This document shows, piece by piece, positions 49,280 to 58,545 of a DNA stretch of 64,000 nt. The DNA is taken from positions 1 to 64,000 of the forward strand of contig CAMVNQ010000007.1 in assembly GCA_947168885.1 (NCBI GenBank), read 5' to 3'. The notes under the pieces are model-generated. The model saw only the letters and a program-made list of their open reading frames with translations, made no database searches and was not told the DNA's origin. This DNA comes from an uncultured Clostridia bacterium (GTDB lineage: Bacteria > Bacillota > Clostridia > Oscillospirales > Ruminococcaceae). Each line of letters starts with the position of its first letter. Positions within the stretch are counted from its first letter, which is position 1. The position numbers and the translations under genes are program-made.

Positions 49280-52150
49280 ATGCGTTCTATTCAGACGAAG
49301 ATCATAATAGTAATATCGACGCTTATGATAGCTGTCGTATTGTTATTCCTGTTCACATCTACGTTCAGTACGAACGAGATACTTAACGCCGATTCCGACA
49401 GGATACTTATGTCCGCGGCTGATTACTACGCAGAGCTTATAGACGAGAATTTCAGCTCTACTGAGCAGTCGGTCGGTACGATCTATAACTATGCGATGAA
49501 GCGCGCGGAGACATACCGTTCGTTCCTTACGGACGAAGAACAGCGTAACAGCTATACCTACGACATATCGGAGCTCGGCAAGAGCATAGCCGAGAATACC
49601 AGCGGCGCCATGGCGGTGTATCTTCGCTACAACCCCGACGACTACGGTCCGTGCAGCGGGTTCTGGTACACGATAAACCTCTCGGACAAATCATGGCAGC
49701 CCTCTGTTCCGACGGATATGTCGCTTTACGATAAGGACGACATAGAGCACGTCGGCTGGTATTACATACCCGTGAGCGCGGGAGTGCCGATGTGGATGGC
49801 GCCGTACTTCAACGCAAATCTCGGCGTAGATATGATATCGTATATAATCCCGTATTACTTCGGCGACTATACCATAGGCATAATCGGAATGGACATAAGT
49901 CTCGAACTGCTCAAGGAAGCCGCGTCAGAGGTAACAGTCTATAACACGGGACGCGCGTTCATCATAGAGAAGAACGGAAACCTCATATATCACACCGACT
50001 TTCCCGATGGTAAGGCTTTTACGGAACTTGGCGAAAACGACAGGAAATATTTTGAACAGGCGATAAATGCTGCACACGACACGGTGAACATCACCACCGA
50101 CCGGAGCGGTCAGCAGGAAAAGCTTGTTATGAAGAAGCTGAAAAACGGAATGATGCTCGGCGTTTACGCTCCGCTCACGGAGATAAACTCGCCCCAGAAC
50201 ACACTTCTGATGCGTCATCTTATGCTTTCGGTTATTATACTGATCGCGGCAACGTTGACGTGCCTTCTGACTGTCCGCTCGATAACCCGTCCGCTGAAAA
50301 AGATGACGAAGGTCGCCGAGCAGTACGCCAACGGCAATTTCGACGAGCAGATAAGCACAGAGACCGGTGATGAGGTCGGAATTCTTTCGAGGTCTCTTCA
50401 GACGATGTCAACTTCGCTTAAACAGCAGATAGAGATCGCCGACAAAGCCAATAAGGCGAAGAGCGAGTTCCTTGCGAGTATGTCCCACGAGATAAGAACG
50501 CCTATAAACGCGGTGCTCGGTATGAACGAAATGATACTCCGCGAGGCAAAGGACAGCACCATTCTTGAATATTCCACGAATATCCAGCTTTCGGGCAAGA
50601 ACCTGCTCACACTTATTAACTCGATACTCGACTTTTCTAAGATCGAGGACGGCAAAATGGAGATCATCCCCGTTAACTACGATCTCGCGCTTCTGGTGAA
50701 TGACCTTGTTATCTCGATCTCCGAGCGCGCGAAGGCAAAGGGGCTTGCGTTCATAACCGAGATCGATGAGAAGCTTCCGTCAGTACTCTTCGGTGACGAC
50801 GTAAGGGTAACGCAGGTAATAATGAACCTCCTGACGAACGCGGTGAAATATACCAAAGAGGGCGAAGTGCGCCTTTCGATAAAGGACGGCGGAAGGGAAG
50901 ACGGCGCTGTGATCCTCGATGTCGCGGTAAGCGATACCGGAATCGGCATCCGCGAGGAGGATCTCGATAAGCTTTGTCTGGCGTTCGAGAGACTCGATGA
51001 AAAGAAAAACCGCTCGATAGAAGGCACAGGTCTCGGTATGTCGATCGTCACGAGCCTTCTGAAAATGATGAACAGCGAACTTAAGATACAGAGCGTTTAC
51101 GGTGACGGAAGTACATTCTCGTTCCGTCTTAGTCAGTCGATAGTCGATCCCGAACCTATAGGAAACTATGAAGACCGTGTGCGCGAGAGCCTTCGCAAGA
51201 ACTCGGCAAAGGCTGTACCGAAGATCGTGGGCGCGAAGGTGCTTGTTGTGGATGACTTCGCGATGAACCTCAAAGTTGCGAACAATCTTCTGAAACTCTT
51301 CGGGATAACGCCCGATCTTGTGTCTTCTGGAAGAGCGGCAATAGATGCGATAGGAAAAAAGACATACCACATTGTTTTCCTCGATCACATGATGCCCGGA
51401 ATGGACGGTATAGAAACGCTTGCGGAGCTTCACACAAAGGGGCTTATCGGTAAGTTCACAAAGGTGATAGCGCTTACCGCGAACGCTGTGGTCGGCGCTA
51501 AGGAAACATATCTCGGTGCGGGCTTTGACGACTATCTTTCAAAGCCTATCGAGATGAAGGAACTCGAAGATATACTGCTAAGATACCTCCCGCCGGTATA
51601 TATCACATATCCTGAGAAGAAGCCCGAACCGCCTGTTCAGGCGGAACAGCAGGAGCAGGTTATGATCGAGTTCATACCGAAGAGAAAGCGCAATAAGAAT
51701 GACAGTTCTGCCGGTGCGCCGGTGATAATGGAGTTTTCTCCGAAGAAACGAATAAAGCCCGCCGATACCGCTTCTGCGGAAAAGAGCGTCGATGAGATGC
51801 TTATGGAAAAGGCAGGCGTGTCGGTCCAGGACGGACTTGCGTTCTGCGGCGGACAGCGCGCTCTCTATGATGAAGTTCTGAGCGACTATGTGAGCACTTA
51901 TAAAGAGCGAAGCGCCGAGCTCGACAAGTATTTCGGCGAAAAGAACTGGGAAGACTACCGTGTGCTTATCCATGCACTTAAAAGCGGATCGAGAACGGTC
52001 GGTGCAGAACATCTCTCGGCGCTTGCGAAAGAGCTTGAGGACGCGGCAAAGGAACAGAACGAAAACTTCATTGCGGATCATCATTACGTATTCCTTAAAC
52101 GTTTCGCGGATACCGCGGAAGCGATAACGAAGGTCACCGGGAGGAGCTGA
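49280..52150 (+). CDS. hybrid histidine kinase: Cache-HAMP-HisKA-HATPase-REC-HPt
   Basis: 956 aa. N-terminal helix (IIIVISTLMIAVVLLFLFTS), a large extracellular dCache sensor (about 35-310; YYIPVSAGVPMWMAPYFNAN), a second helix, HAMP, HisKA with MSHEIRTPINAVLGMNEMIL, HATPase (GTGLGMSIVTSLLKMM), receiver (VLVVDDFAMNLKVANN and FLDHMMPGMDG), and HPt (VLIHALKSGSRTVGAEHLSA). The kinase and receiver modules closely resemble those of the 1506-aa kinase upstream. Nine bases separate it from the following response regulator, so they form an operon. The MITE lies just upstream of its ribosome site AAGGGA. Confidence 0.88.
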   Translation: MRSIQTKIIIVISTLMIAVVLLFLFTSTFSTNEILNADSDRILMSAADYYAELIDENFSSTEQSVGTIYNYAMKRAETYRSFLTDEEQRNSYTYDISELGKSIAENTSGAMAVYLRYNPDDYGPCSGFWYTINLSDKSWQPSVPTDMSLYDKDDIEHVGWYYIPVSAGVPMWMAPYFNANLGVDMISYIIPYYFGDYTIGIIGMDISLELLKEAASEVTVYNTGRAFIIEKNGNLIYHTDFPDGKAFTELGENDRKYFEQAINAAHDTVNITTDRSGQQEKLVMKKLKNGMMLGVYAPLTEINSPQNTLLMRHLMLSVIILIAATLTCLLTVRSITRPLKKMTKVAEQYANGNFDEQISTETGDEVGILSRSLQTMSTSLKQQIEIADKANKAKSEFLASMSHEIRTPINAVLGMNEMILREAKDSTILEYSTNIQLSGKNLLTLINSILDFSKIEDGKMEIIPVNYDLALLVNDLVISISERAKAKGLAFITEIDEKLPSVLFGDDVRVTQVIMNLLTNAVKYTKEGEVRLSIKDGGREDGAVILDVAVSDTGIGIREEDLDKLCLAFERLDEKKNRSIEGTGLGMSIVTSLLKMMNSELKIQSVYGDGSTFSFRLSQSIVDPEPIGNYEDRVRESLRKNSAKAVPKIVGAKVLVVDDFAMNLKVANNLLKLFGITPDLVSSGRAAIDAIGKKTYHIVFLDHMMPGMDGIETLAELHTKGLIGKFTKVIALTANAVVGAKETYLGAGFDDYLSKPIEMKELEDILLRYLPPVYITYPEKKPEPPVQAEQQEQVMIEFIPKRKRNKNDSSAGAPVIMEFSPKKRIKPADTASAEKSVDEMLMEKAGVSVQDGLAFCGGQRALYDEVLSDYVSTYKERSAELDKYFGEKNWEDYRVLIHALKSGSRTVGAEHLSALAKELEDAAKEQNENFIADHHYVFLKRFADTAEAITKVTGRS

Positions 52151-52159
52151 TGACACATA

Positions 52160-53611
52160 ATGGATGAAGAGATATGGGTGATCGTCGTTGATGATGACAT
52201 CTCCAACCTCAAGATCGCCGGGACCATACTAAGCGACAATGATATGCGCGTGACCGCTCTCAACAGCGGAACATCGCTGCTCGAATACATAAAGGCGGGG
52301 AACACACCGGACATTATACTGCTTGACATACTTATGCCGAAGCTTGACGGCTTCGGGACGCTCTGGAGACTGAGAAAAGAGCTCCGGTGCGATATACCGG
52401 TAATATTCCTTACGGCAGACGAGAACCCCGAGTCTGTTGAAAAGGGAAAAAAGCTCGGTGCCGCGGATTTCATACGAAAGCCGTTCGAGCCTGATACCCT
52501 TGTGGAAAGCGTGCTGAATATTCTCGATATCGGCGGCGGAGTACCGGAGCCGGAAGACGAGAAAATTACGGAACAGAACGTTTCGACGCGTGAAACACTT
52601 GAAGGCGGTATCGAAGAAGCAAGCGAAATGTTTTCGGAGCCGGAATCGTCCCGCGGTGCGCTGATGCTTGAACGTGAGTCGTTCGGCGCAATATACCGTT
52701 ATTTGATGCGTCACATGGAACGCTATAACGGAAGCGCGTACAAGGTGATGTTCCGTATCTCGCCGAGAGACAATGAAATGACGGAAACAGAGCTGTCCGA
52801 CGCGGCGGCGAGGTTCGGCGAGGTGGTGCGCGGCACTCTGCGAAACAGTGATATTATACTGCGATATCGGACGGACGAATACTTCATGCTGCTTCCTATG
52901 GTATCCTGCAATGACATAACGAAAGTAACGCAGCGAATAGAGCAGCTCTGGAGAAAAGAACCGTCTTCCATGAAGCTGAGGCTGACGTATGAGACCGAGC
53001 CTACGGGGTGTGTGCGGCATGATATGCCGGAGATAAGCGGGCTTGACTGGCGATACGCACGGATAAATCTCCCGAATGACAAAATGCTTACCGACACCGT
53101 CAAGGATTTTTACGGCTCGATGAAGGGACGGACAGACCGCCTGAACAAATCGTATAAAGCGATAGACAAGGATAATGAAGCGCTTACTGCATACCGCATC
53201 GAGGTACACGCTATGAAGAGCTCGTCCGCAATGGTCGGACTGATACAGCTCTCCGGACTTGCAAGGACTCTCGAAGAACTTGCGAAAGCGGCGGACACCG
53301 GCGGCATACATAAGCTTCACGACCTGTTCATAAAGGAATGGGATAAGGCACGCGGAGAGCTCGGAGATCATTTCGGGGACGCGAAAAGCGCGCAAAGCGA
53401 AAAAAGCGGTACGACCGTTCTGCCGACGCTGCTCGGTGTACTTAAAAGCAGCATAGAGGAAATGGATATTGACGCTGTTGACCGGACTCTCACAAAGATA
53501 AGCTCGTACAAGTATGACGATCATACAAAAGAACTTGTTGAGAAACTGCGGGATGCCGCAATGGAGCTTGACGACAGTGCTTATGAGATCATAAAGGAGT
53601 TGTTGAAATGA
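52160..53611 (+). CDS. response regulator: REC, degenerate GGDEF-like, HPt
   Basis: 483 aa. The receiver (1-120) has VVDDDISNLK and phospho-Asp in ILLDILMPKLDG. A middle domain (about 165-290) resembles a degraded GGDEF fold: ILRYRTDEYFMLLP places RTDEY where GGDEF should be, so catalysis is unlikely. An HPt domain follows (about 350-410) with phospho-His in YRIEVHAMKSSSAMVGLIQL. Having both receiver and HPt, it could pass phosphate on rather than act on DNA. It overlaps the next gene by four bases. Confidence 0.75.
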   Translation: MDEEIWVIVVDDDISNLKIAGTILSDNDMRVTALNSGTSLLEYIKAGNTPDIILLDILMPKLDGFGTLWRLRKELRCDIPVIFLTADENPESVEKGKKLGAADFIRKPFEPDTLVESVLNILDIGGGVPEPEDEKITEQNVSTRETLEGGIEEASEMFSEPESSRGALMLERESFGAIYRYLMRHMERYNGSAYKVMFRISPRDNEMTETELSDAAARFGEVVRGTLRNSDIILRYRTDEYFMLLPMVSCNDITKVTQRIEQLWRKEPSSMKLRLTYETEPTGCVRHDMPEISGLDWRYARINLPNDKMLTDTVKDFYGSMKGRTDRLNKSYKAIDKDNEALTAYRIEVHAMKSSSAMVGLIQLSGLARTLEELAKAADTGGIHKLHDLFIKEWDKARGELGDHFGDAKSAQSEKSGTTVLPTLLGVLKSSIEEMDIDAVDRTLTKISSYKYDDHTKELVEKLRDAAMELDDSAYEIIKELLK

Positions 53612-54348
53612 AGAAGATCATGCTTATAGGTGAACCCACAGAAAACACAAAGATGCTCACAGAGAAGCTGGGAGAACGTTTCAGCGTCCAGACCTGTGGT
53701 TTTGACGCAGAGACGGTCTATGCCGCTCTCGATGCGCTGCGTCCGGATATGATAGTTATTTCTCTCGAAGGGATACGCGAGTCGAGCAAGGCGATATTCC
53801 GCCACATAAGCACGACATACGAGCAGACTCCGGTATTTACTGTCGGCACCGTTCAGGAACGTGATCTGTTTGCGCAGTATTATAAGGAGCTCCAGTTCGA
53901 GAACATCGAGCGCACAAGTCCTCCCGACAGCGTTTGCAGTGCGATAGCAGAAAAGCTCGGAAGCGGAGAGGCAAAGCGTGCAAAGGGGTATATCATGGTG
54001 ATAGATGATGATATGTCGCTGCTGCGTTCGGTAAAAGCCATTCTTGAGGATGAGTATGAGGTCGTTATAGCGACATCCGGAACGTCGGCGCTCAAAATGA
54101 TGGACAAGCGCCTTCCCGACCTTGTGCTGCTGGATTATGAGATGCCGCACTGCGACGGCCGCCAGACGCTTGAAATGATACGCACGATAGACAAGACGAA
54201 GGACATACCCGTTATGTTCCTTACAAGCATCACCGACCAGTATCATATCGACGCTGTGCTCGGTCTGTCTCCTCTCGGCTATCTTGTAAAGCCGGTCGAT
54301 CCTCCGCAGCTCAAAGAAGCGATAGAAAGGGTACTTTACCTGCTTTAA
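53608..54348 (+). CDS. double receiver-type response regulator
   Basis: 246 aa. The first domain (1-115) has the receiver fold but lacks the acidic cluster and phospho-Asp (MIVISLEGIRESS stands in that place). The second (about 128-246) is a complete receiver: IMVIDDDMSLLRS, phospho-Asp in LVLLDYEMPHCDG and LVKPVDPPQL with the conserved Lys. There is no DNA-binding or enzymatic output domain. It starts by ATGA overlap with the preceding gene and ends the phosphorelay operon. Confidence 0.8.
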   Translation: MKKIMLIGEPTENTKMLTEKLGERFSVQTCGFDAETVYAALDALRPDMIVISLEGIRESSKAIFRHISTTYEQTPVFTVGTVQERDLFAQYYKELQFENIERTSPPDSVCSAIAEKLGSGEAKRAKGYIMVIDDDMSLLRSVKAILEDEYEVVIATSGTSALKMMDKRLPDLVLLDYEMPHCDGRQTLEMIRTIDKTKDIPVMFLTSITDQYHIDAVLGLSPLGYLVKPVDPPQLKEAIERVLYLL

Positions 54349-54384
54349 GAGCGGGTCGTATTTATCCGTTACAGACAAAAATAA

Positions 54385-54421
54385 CAGCAGACTGTGTAAT
54401 AACGCGGTCTGCTGCTTTTTT
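54385..54421. terminator. terminator of the phosphorelay operon
   Basis: CAGCAGACT (54385-54393) pairs with GGTCTGCTG (54406-54414) with one wobble, followed by CTTTTTTA. Confidence 0.8.
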
Positions 54422-55397
54422 ATTCTGTGTAGATCCTTGTGATTATCATATCCATAGGCAGTGAGCGGACGGAAATGTCGGTGATGTCAGAGAAGTTCGC
54501 AAGAGAGGTGAGAAACTCTGTGATACTGCGCTGCTCCGTGTCCACTTCGAGAGAAACGTGAAGCTCGTCTTCTCCGGCTATTACCGGAACGCCGTTTATC
54601 TCGCTTCCGGCGAACGGCTTTGAGAGTGTAAGGTCGATCATTTTCTTGCTGCCGAGCGTGGTGCGAAGGCTCCCGAGAGTATCGTCAAACACCTTTCGGC
54701 CGTGGTTGATTATGATTACGTTGTCCGCAAGCTGTTCGACGTCTTCGAGGTCGTGTGTCGTGAGAATGAATGTCGTGCCGTTTCTGTTCATCTCCGATAT
54801 GACTTCGCGTATCTTGTTTTTGGCGATAACGTCGAGACCGATAGTAGGCTCGTCAAGAAATACTATTTCCGGCGAGTGCAGCATCGACATGATGAACTCG
54901 CACTTCATACGCTCGCCGAGCGAAAGTACACGCGTCGGCTTGTGTATAACATCTCCGACATCGAAAAGCCCGGTCATTTCATCGAGCCTTTTCTTATAGT
55001 CGGCATCGGTTATTCCGTAGATTGCCTTGTTCATGGCGAAGCTGTCGATCGGCGGTATATCGAAGATAAGCTGTGATTTCTGTCCGAACACCGCGCCTAT
55101 CCTGCGGACGTACTTTGCTCTGTCGCGGGCAGGGGAGAAGCCGAGAACGTCTATGCTTCCGCTTGTGGGGAAGAGCGCACCGCAGAGCATTTTTATCGTC
55201 GTGGATTTTCCCGCGCCGTTCGGACCGAGAATGCCGCAGACCGTTCCTTTTTCTATCGAGAAAGAAATGTCGTCAACGGCGTTGACGGTGACTTTCTCGC
55301 GCTTGAAAAAGCTTTTGAGCGCAGCGGCAAACCCGCTGTCACGCCTGTATGTCGTGTATGTCTTCGTTAAGTTTTTTACCGTTATTATATCACTCAT
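54420..55397 (-). CDS. ABC-2 type exporter ATPase
   Basis: 325 aa. Walker A LGPNGAGKSTTIK, signature LSLGERMKCEF, Walker B IVFLDEPTIGLD and switch His in ILTTHDLED are present. The C-terminal 80 residues are the regulatory extension found in DrrA/NatA-like ATPases. The subfamily with the R/K-rich FFKREKVTVNAVDDISF start pairs with two six-helix ABC-2 permeases, as here. Its ATG overlaps the stop of the permease gene by one base. Confidence 0.85.
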   Translation of the reverse strand: MSDIITVKNLTKTYTTYRRDSGFAAALKSFFKREKVTVNAVDDISFSIEKGTVCGILGPNGAGKSTTIKMLCGALFPTSGSIDVLGFSPARDRAKYVRRIGAVFGQKSQLIFDIPPIDSFAMNKAIYGITDADYKKRLDEMTGLFDVGDVIHKPTRVLSLGERMKCEFIMSMLHSPEIVFLDEPTIGLDVIAKNKIREVISEMNRNGTTFILTTHDLEDVEQLADNVIIINHGRKVFDDTLGSLRTTLGSKKMIDLTLSKPFAGSEINGVPVIAGEDELHVSLEVDTEQRSITEFLTSLANFSDITDISVRSLPMDMIITRIYTE

Positions 55398-56173
55398 CAG
55401 CCGCCTACTCCCTCGTAGCGTTTTATCATTCTGTCATATAGCCATATCCCGAACGCGAGAAACAGAGCACAGGGTATAACCGCAACGAGCATATACCATT
55501 CGAGCCGTCCGAGAAGAGCGGAGGCAGGGAAAAATCCCACCACCGCGACGGGTATCACGAACGCGGCAAATATCCGAAGCGGTTTCGGGAAGATGCCGAG
55601 CGGGTATTTTCCGAACTCGGCTATGCTGTCGAATATTTCCGGTATGCGTGAGTTCCCGACCCACTTGAAGGTTATCGCCGCCATAACAAGATCAAGCCCG
55701 CAGAGAACAGCAGTGCCTGAAATGAAAAGCAGGAGGAATACGGGTATCCCGCCCGCGTCGGCTCCTGTGTTTGATGCGGAAACGATGGTAAGCACAAGTC
55801 CGCCTGTGAAGAGACCGAGGCTTCCCGTCGAAAAATTTACCGCGGTAAGGTAGAACAGCGGCGACAGGGGTTTGAGCAGAACGACCTCGAAGCTTCCCTC
55901 GCGGATGTGATCCATAGTTGTCCAGAGAATGCCCTGTGTGAGCATAGCCGACATACCGGTGGACATGGAGAATACCGACTGTATCAGCAGCACCTCCCAC
56001 ATCGACCATTCGGGGAACTCTGCGCCGTTTGCGTAGATAACGACAGTTACAAGCGGGAAAAGTATGTTCGACAGCAGCGTTATGATGTTGCCGAGAATGA
56101 AGTCTGTGCGGTACGCGGCAGCCTGTGAGAAAGCTACGCGCACACAGGTAAGATAAATTTTTATATATCGCAT
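55397..56173 (-). CDS. ABC-2 type permease
   Basis: 258 aa with six predicted membrane helices (FILGNIITLLSNILFPLVTV, and AAFVIPVAVVGFFPASALLG near the C-terminus). It belongs to the ABC-2 transporter group that works as heterodimers with a DrrA-like ATPase. It lies 28 bases after the other permease. The exported substrate is unknown. Confidence 0.78.
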   Translation of the reverse strand: MRYIKIYLTCVRVAFSQAAAYRTDFILGNIITLLSNILFPLVTVVIYANGAEFPEWSMWEVLLIQSVFSMSTGMSAMLTQGILWTTMDHIREGSFEVVLLKPLSPLFYLTAVNFSTGSLGLFTGGLVLTIVSASNTGADAGGIPVFLLLFISGTAVLCGLDLVMAAITFKWVGNSRIPEIFDSIAEFGKYPLGIFPKPLRIFAAFVIPVAVVGFFPASALLGRLEWYMLVAVIPCALFLAFGIWLYDRMIKRYEGVGG

Positions 56174-56201
56174 TGTTTATCGTCTTTTCGTAAAAATCCG
56201 G

Positions 56202-57020
56202 TCATGCTCCTACCGCTGTGAACCGCTTTATCGACGCGCGGTAGATGACCTCGCTCAGAAGCGCTGTGGCTATCACGGCTATACCCTGGAACAGCACCGC
56301 CTGCGGTATCGAGAGCCCGAGCTCGCCTATGCTTTCCGCGCCCGTCCAGACCATAGCAGTGACGTAGTTGGTGTACTGGAACGGAAGGAACATCATGACC
56401 CACTGTACCGCGCCCGGAAAGAAGCTTATCGGGATAAGGACTCCCGAAAACACCGATGCGAGGAGCTGATATACAGTGCGTATGCCCTGTGCCTGTACGA
56501 AGTAGAACGCGGTCATTCCGATGCAGTAGTTCACGTAGAAATTCATCAGGAACGCTAGAGCTGTTGAAAGCAGAGTCCAGCCGATATGCGCGGGGATAAT
56601 GTCTATCCGGAACACGAACAGGAATATCAGAAAGCAGGGCAGAAACTCGAATATGAAGCCGAGAATTCGGTGACCGAGCTTCTGTGACAGTGCGAAGAAG
56701 CGGTGGTGTACCGGACGCAGCGCAAACGTCAGAAATTTTCCTGTCCTGACGAGCATCTGTAAGTTCCAGTCCGCAAAATCCATTGTGAGGTAGCCTATAA
56801 GCGCAGATACGCCGAAATATCGTATCGTCTGTTCAAGCTCCATTCCTCCGAACGTGCCGACTCCGCCATAGACCGCCGACCAGATGAAGTACTGCACGAT
56901 GAAGTACACGGGACCGACGAACACCGAAACAAGAGAGTGCGAGCGGTATGCGCTCCATTCCTTGTATGTTACGAACGCGACTGCCTTGCAGACCTCGAAT
57001 TTCTGTCTTACAGGGTTCAT
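56202..57020 (-). CDS. ABC-2 type permease, second subunit
   Basis: 272 aa from ATG 57020, which overlaps the stop of the hydrolase gene as ATGA. Six membrane helices; KEWSAYRSHSLVSVFVGPVY at the start and FSGVLIPISFFPGAVQWVMM in the fifth-sixth helix region are typical of this permease group. It pairs with the 258-aa permease and the DrrA-like ATPase downstream. Confidence 0.78.
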   Translation of the reverse strand: MNPVRQKFEVCKAVAFVTYKEWSAYRSHSLVSVFVGPVYFIVQYFIWSAVYGGVGTFGGMELEQTIRYFGVSALIGYLTMDFADWNLQMLVRTGKFLTFALRPVHHRFFALSQKLGHRILGFIFEFLPCFLIFLFVFRIDIIPAHIGWTLLSTALAFLMNFYVNYCIGMTAFYFVQAQGIRTVYQLLASVFSGVLIPISFFPGAVQWVMMFLPFQYTNYVTAMVWTGAESIGELGLSIPQAVLFQGIAVIATALLSEVIYRASIKRFTAVGA

Positions 57021-58210
57021 ATGAGTCCCGACCAGATTATGTTCTGAACGTTGTAGAGCGGCTCCGGGCACCAGCCGTTCGGTACTTCGTTGAACGGGAC
57101 ATACCATGCGGCAACGAGCTCTTCGTCGAGGTCGAAATCTATTGACGACGCTCCGGAGCCTTCATGCATTATCGTCCGGTCGGAGTAGGAGAACGCGGGC
57201 GTTCTTCTTATGTCAAAGCCTATACCGTACAGTCTGTTCGGCTCCTGTGCGCCCCAGCAGTGGTCGGGAACGCCGCTGAGCTGTACCTTGCTCATTTTCT
57301 CGACGGACTTTCTGCCGAGAATGCGTGCGCCGTCGAGCCTTCCGCCGTAAACGAACGCGTTTCCGAAGCGGACAAGGTCACGGACGGTGGAGGAAAGTCC
57401 GCCGCCGGTAGCGGGAATGCTGTCCCACATCTTCTGTTCGTCGTTTCTTTCGGGCATATTTCCGGAGATTATATAGTCGAGATACCGTTTCTCGTCCTCG
57501 TCACATACGAATGCTCTTTTTGCGAGGGCGGGTGTCAGCTCAAAAGCGCTGTCCTGCATTTTAAGCGGCTTCAGGATATTCTTTTCTATGTACTCCGGAG
57601 CAAAAACACCGCTTGCGCGGGTTATTATCTCGCCGAGCACACAGAACACGAACGAGCTGTACTGCCATTCCGTTCCGACGGGTCTGCGAAGTCCTGCGGA
57701 AATGCCCGCGGCTATCCAGTCGAACCCGCCCTCTTTGTTCCAGAGGCGAAAAGCATCGCTTACGAGCTCCCAGCTGCTCTTCGGGCTTATCTCGTCGAAA
57801 CAGCCGCCGTCGGGATAAAGCCCCGATGTATGGGTGAGAAGGTGAATGATCTTTATATCGCTGAACGGTTTTTTCCTGAACTGCGGAAGCCAGTCGCTCA
57901 CGGGGTCGTTGAGGTTGAATATGCCGTCCTCGACGAGCTGCATTATCGCGGTGGCTGTGAAGGTCTTTGTTATGGACGCTATGCCGAACACGGTGTCGGG
58001 CTGCATGGGGGTGTCTTCTCCGAGCGCGTTGTTTCTGCCGAGAGAGCCGTTCGCTATGATCTTACCCTTGTGTGAGATGCAGTACGTCGCGCCGTGGACG
58101 AGCTTACGGTCTATCATATTCTGCAGCCGTTCGTTGAGCTTGTCGATCCTGCTTTCATCGTAGCCTGTCTCAGCTGGTTTGCAGTCGATCTTTCCGTTGA
58201 TAACATTCAT
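57017..58210 (-). CDS. serine hydrolase (beta-lactamase/esterase family)
   Basis: 397 aa from ATG 58210, with AAGGAGGGC upstream. The SxxK motif is in FGIASITKTFTATAIM, and the second motif region is WQYSSFVFCVLGEIITRASG, with Tyr-Ser-Ser in place of YxN. HEGSGASSIDFD near the C-terminus may be the HxG third motif. No signal peptide. It is the first gene of an operon with an ABC-2 exporter, which suggests that it modifies or detoxifies what the pump exports; this is inference. Confidence 0.8.
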   Translation of the reverse strand: MNVINGKIDCKPAETGYDESRIDKLNERLQNMIDRKLVHGATYCISHKGKIIANGSLGRNNALGEDTPMQPDTVFGIASITKTFTATAIMQLVEDGIFNLNDPVSDWLPQFRKKPFSDIKIIHLLTHTSGLYPDGGCFDEISPKSSWELVSDAFRLWNKEGGFDWIAAGISAGLRRPVGTEWQYSSFVFCVLGEIITRASGVFAPEYIEKNILKPLKMQDSAFELTPALAKRAFVCDEDEKRYLDYIISGNMPERNDEQKMWDSIPATGGGLSSTVRDLVRFGNAFVYGGRLDGARILGRKSVEKMSKVQLSGVPDHCWGAQEPNRLYGIGFDIRRTPAFSYSDRTIMHEGSGASSIDFDLDEELVAAWYVPFNEVPNGWCPEPLYNVQNIIWSGLI

Positions 58211-58435
58211 TTTGTTGCCCTCCTTGATAAGTGACTGAAATAGTACTATGATTATAGCACAATATGATAATAAACGCAACTGTTTCTGATAATTATTTCA
58301 CATAGTTTGCCTAAATTAAGTAAATGAAAATAGCTAATTACTTTATGATTTTGTCTGCATATAACAAACTGAAATGGGCTGTTTTTGCAACATCTACAAA
58401 TTTTCGTTTGACTTGTTGATTTTTTCAAGTATTTA

Positions 58436-58464
58436 TTGACATTTGTATGAAAATGCAATATAAT
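58436..58464 (+). promoter_or_regulatory. sigma-A promoter of the sugar ABC operon
   Basis: TTGACA (58436-58441), 17-base spacer, TATAAT (58459-58464): exact consensus. Confidence 0.85.
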
Positions 58465-58468
58465 TGAT

Positions 58469-58497
58469 TTAAGTAAAACAGAAAAGGTTTTGCTTAA
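58469..58497 (+). promoter_or_regulatory. operator-like palindrome
   Basis: TTAAGTAAAAC (58469-58479) and GTTTTGCTTAA (58487-58497) form an inverted repeat with one mismatch around a 7-base spacer. It lies over the expected transcription start, where a repressor of a sugar operon would bind. Confidence 0.55.
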
Positions 58498-58545
58498 AAA
58501 TAGTTATGTAATGAAAATCACTACACTGACGAAAGGAAATCCACC

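Larger units (their letters stand above)
58211..58545. other. divergent regulatory region
   Basis: A 335-base A/T-rich gap between the hydrolase operon and the sugar importer. It contains the promoter at 58436-58464 and the palindrome at 58469-58497. No small gene is seen. I see no convincing leftward sigma-A promoter. Confidence 0.5.

Noticed and set aside
52229-53524. 431-aa leftward ORF opposite the response regulator
   Set aside because: Antisense shadow; the plus strand encodes a receiver and HPt with all key residues.
53581-54378. 265-aa leftward ORF opposite the double receiver gene
   Set aside because: Antisense shadow; the plus-strand receiver motifs are unambiguous.
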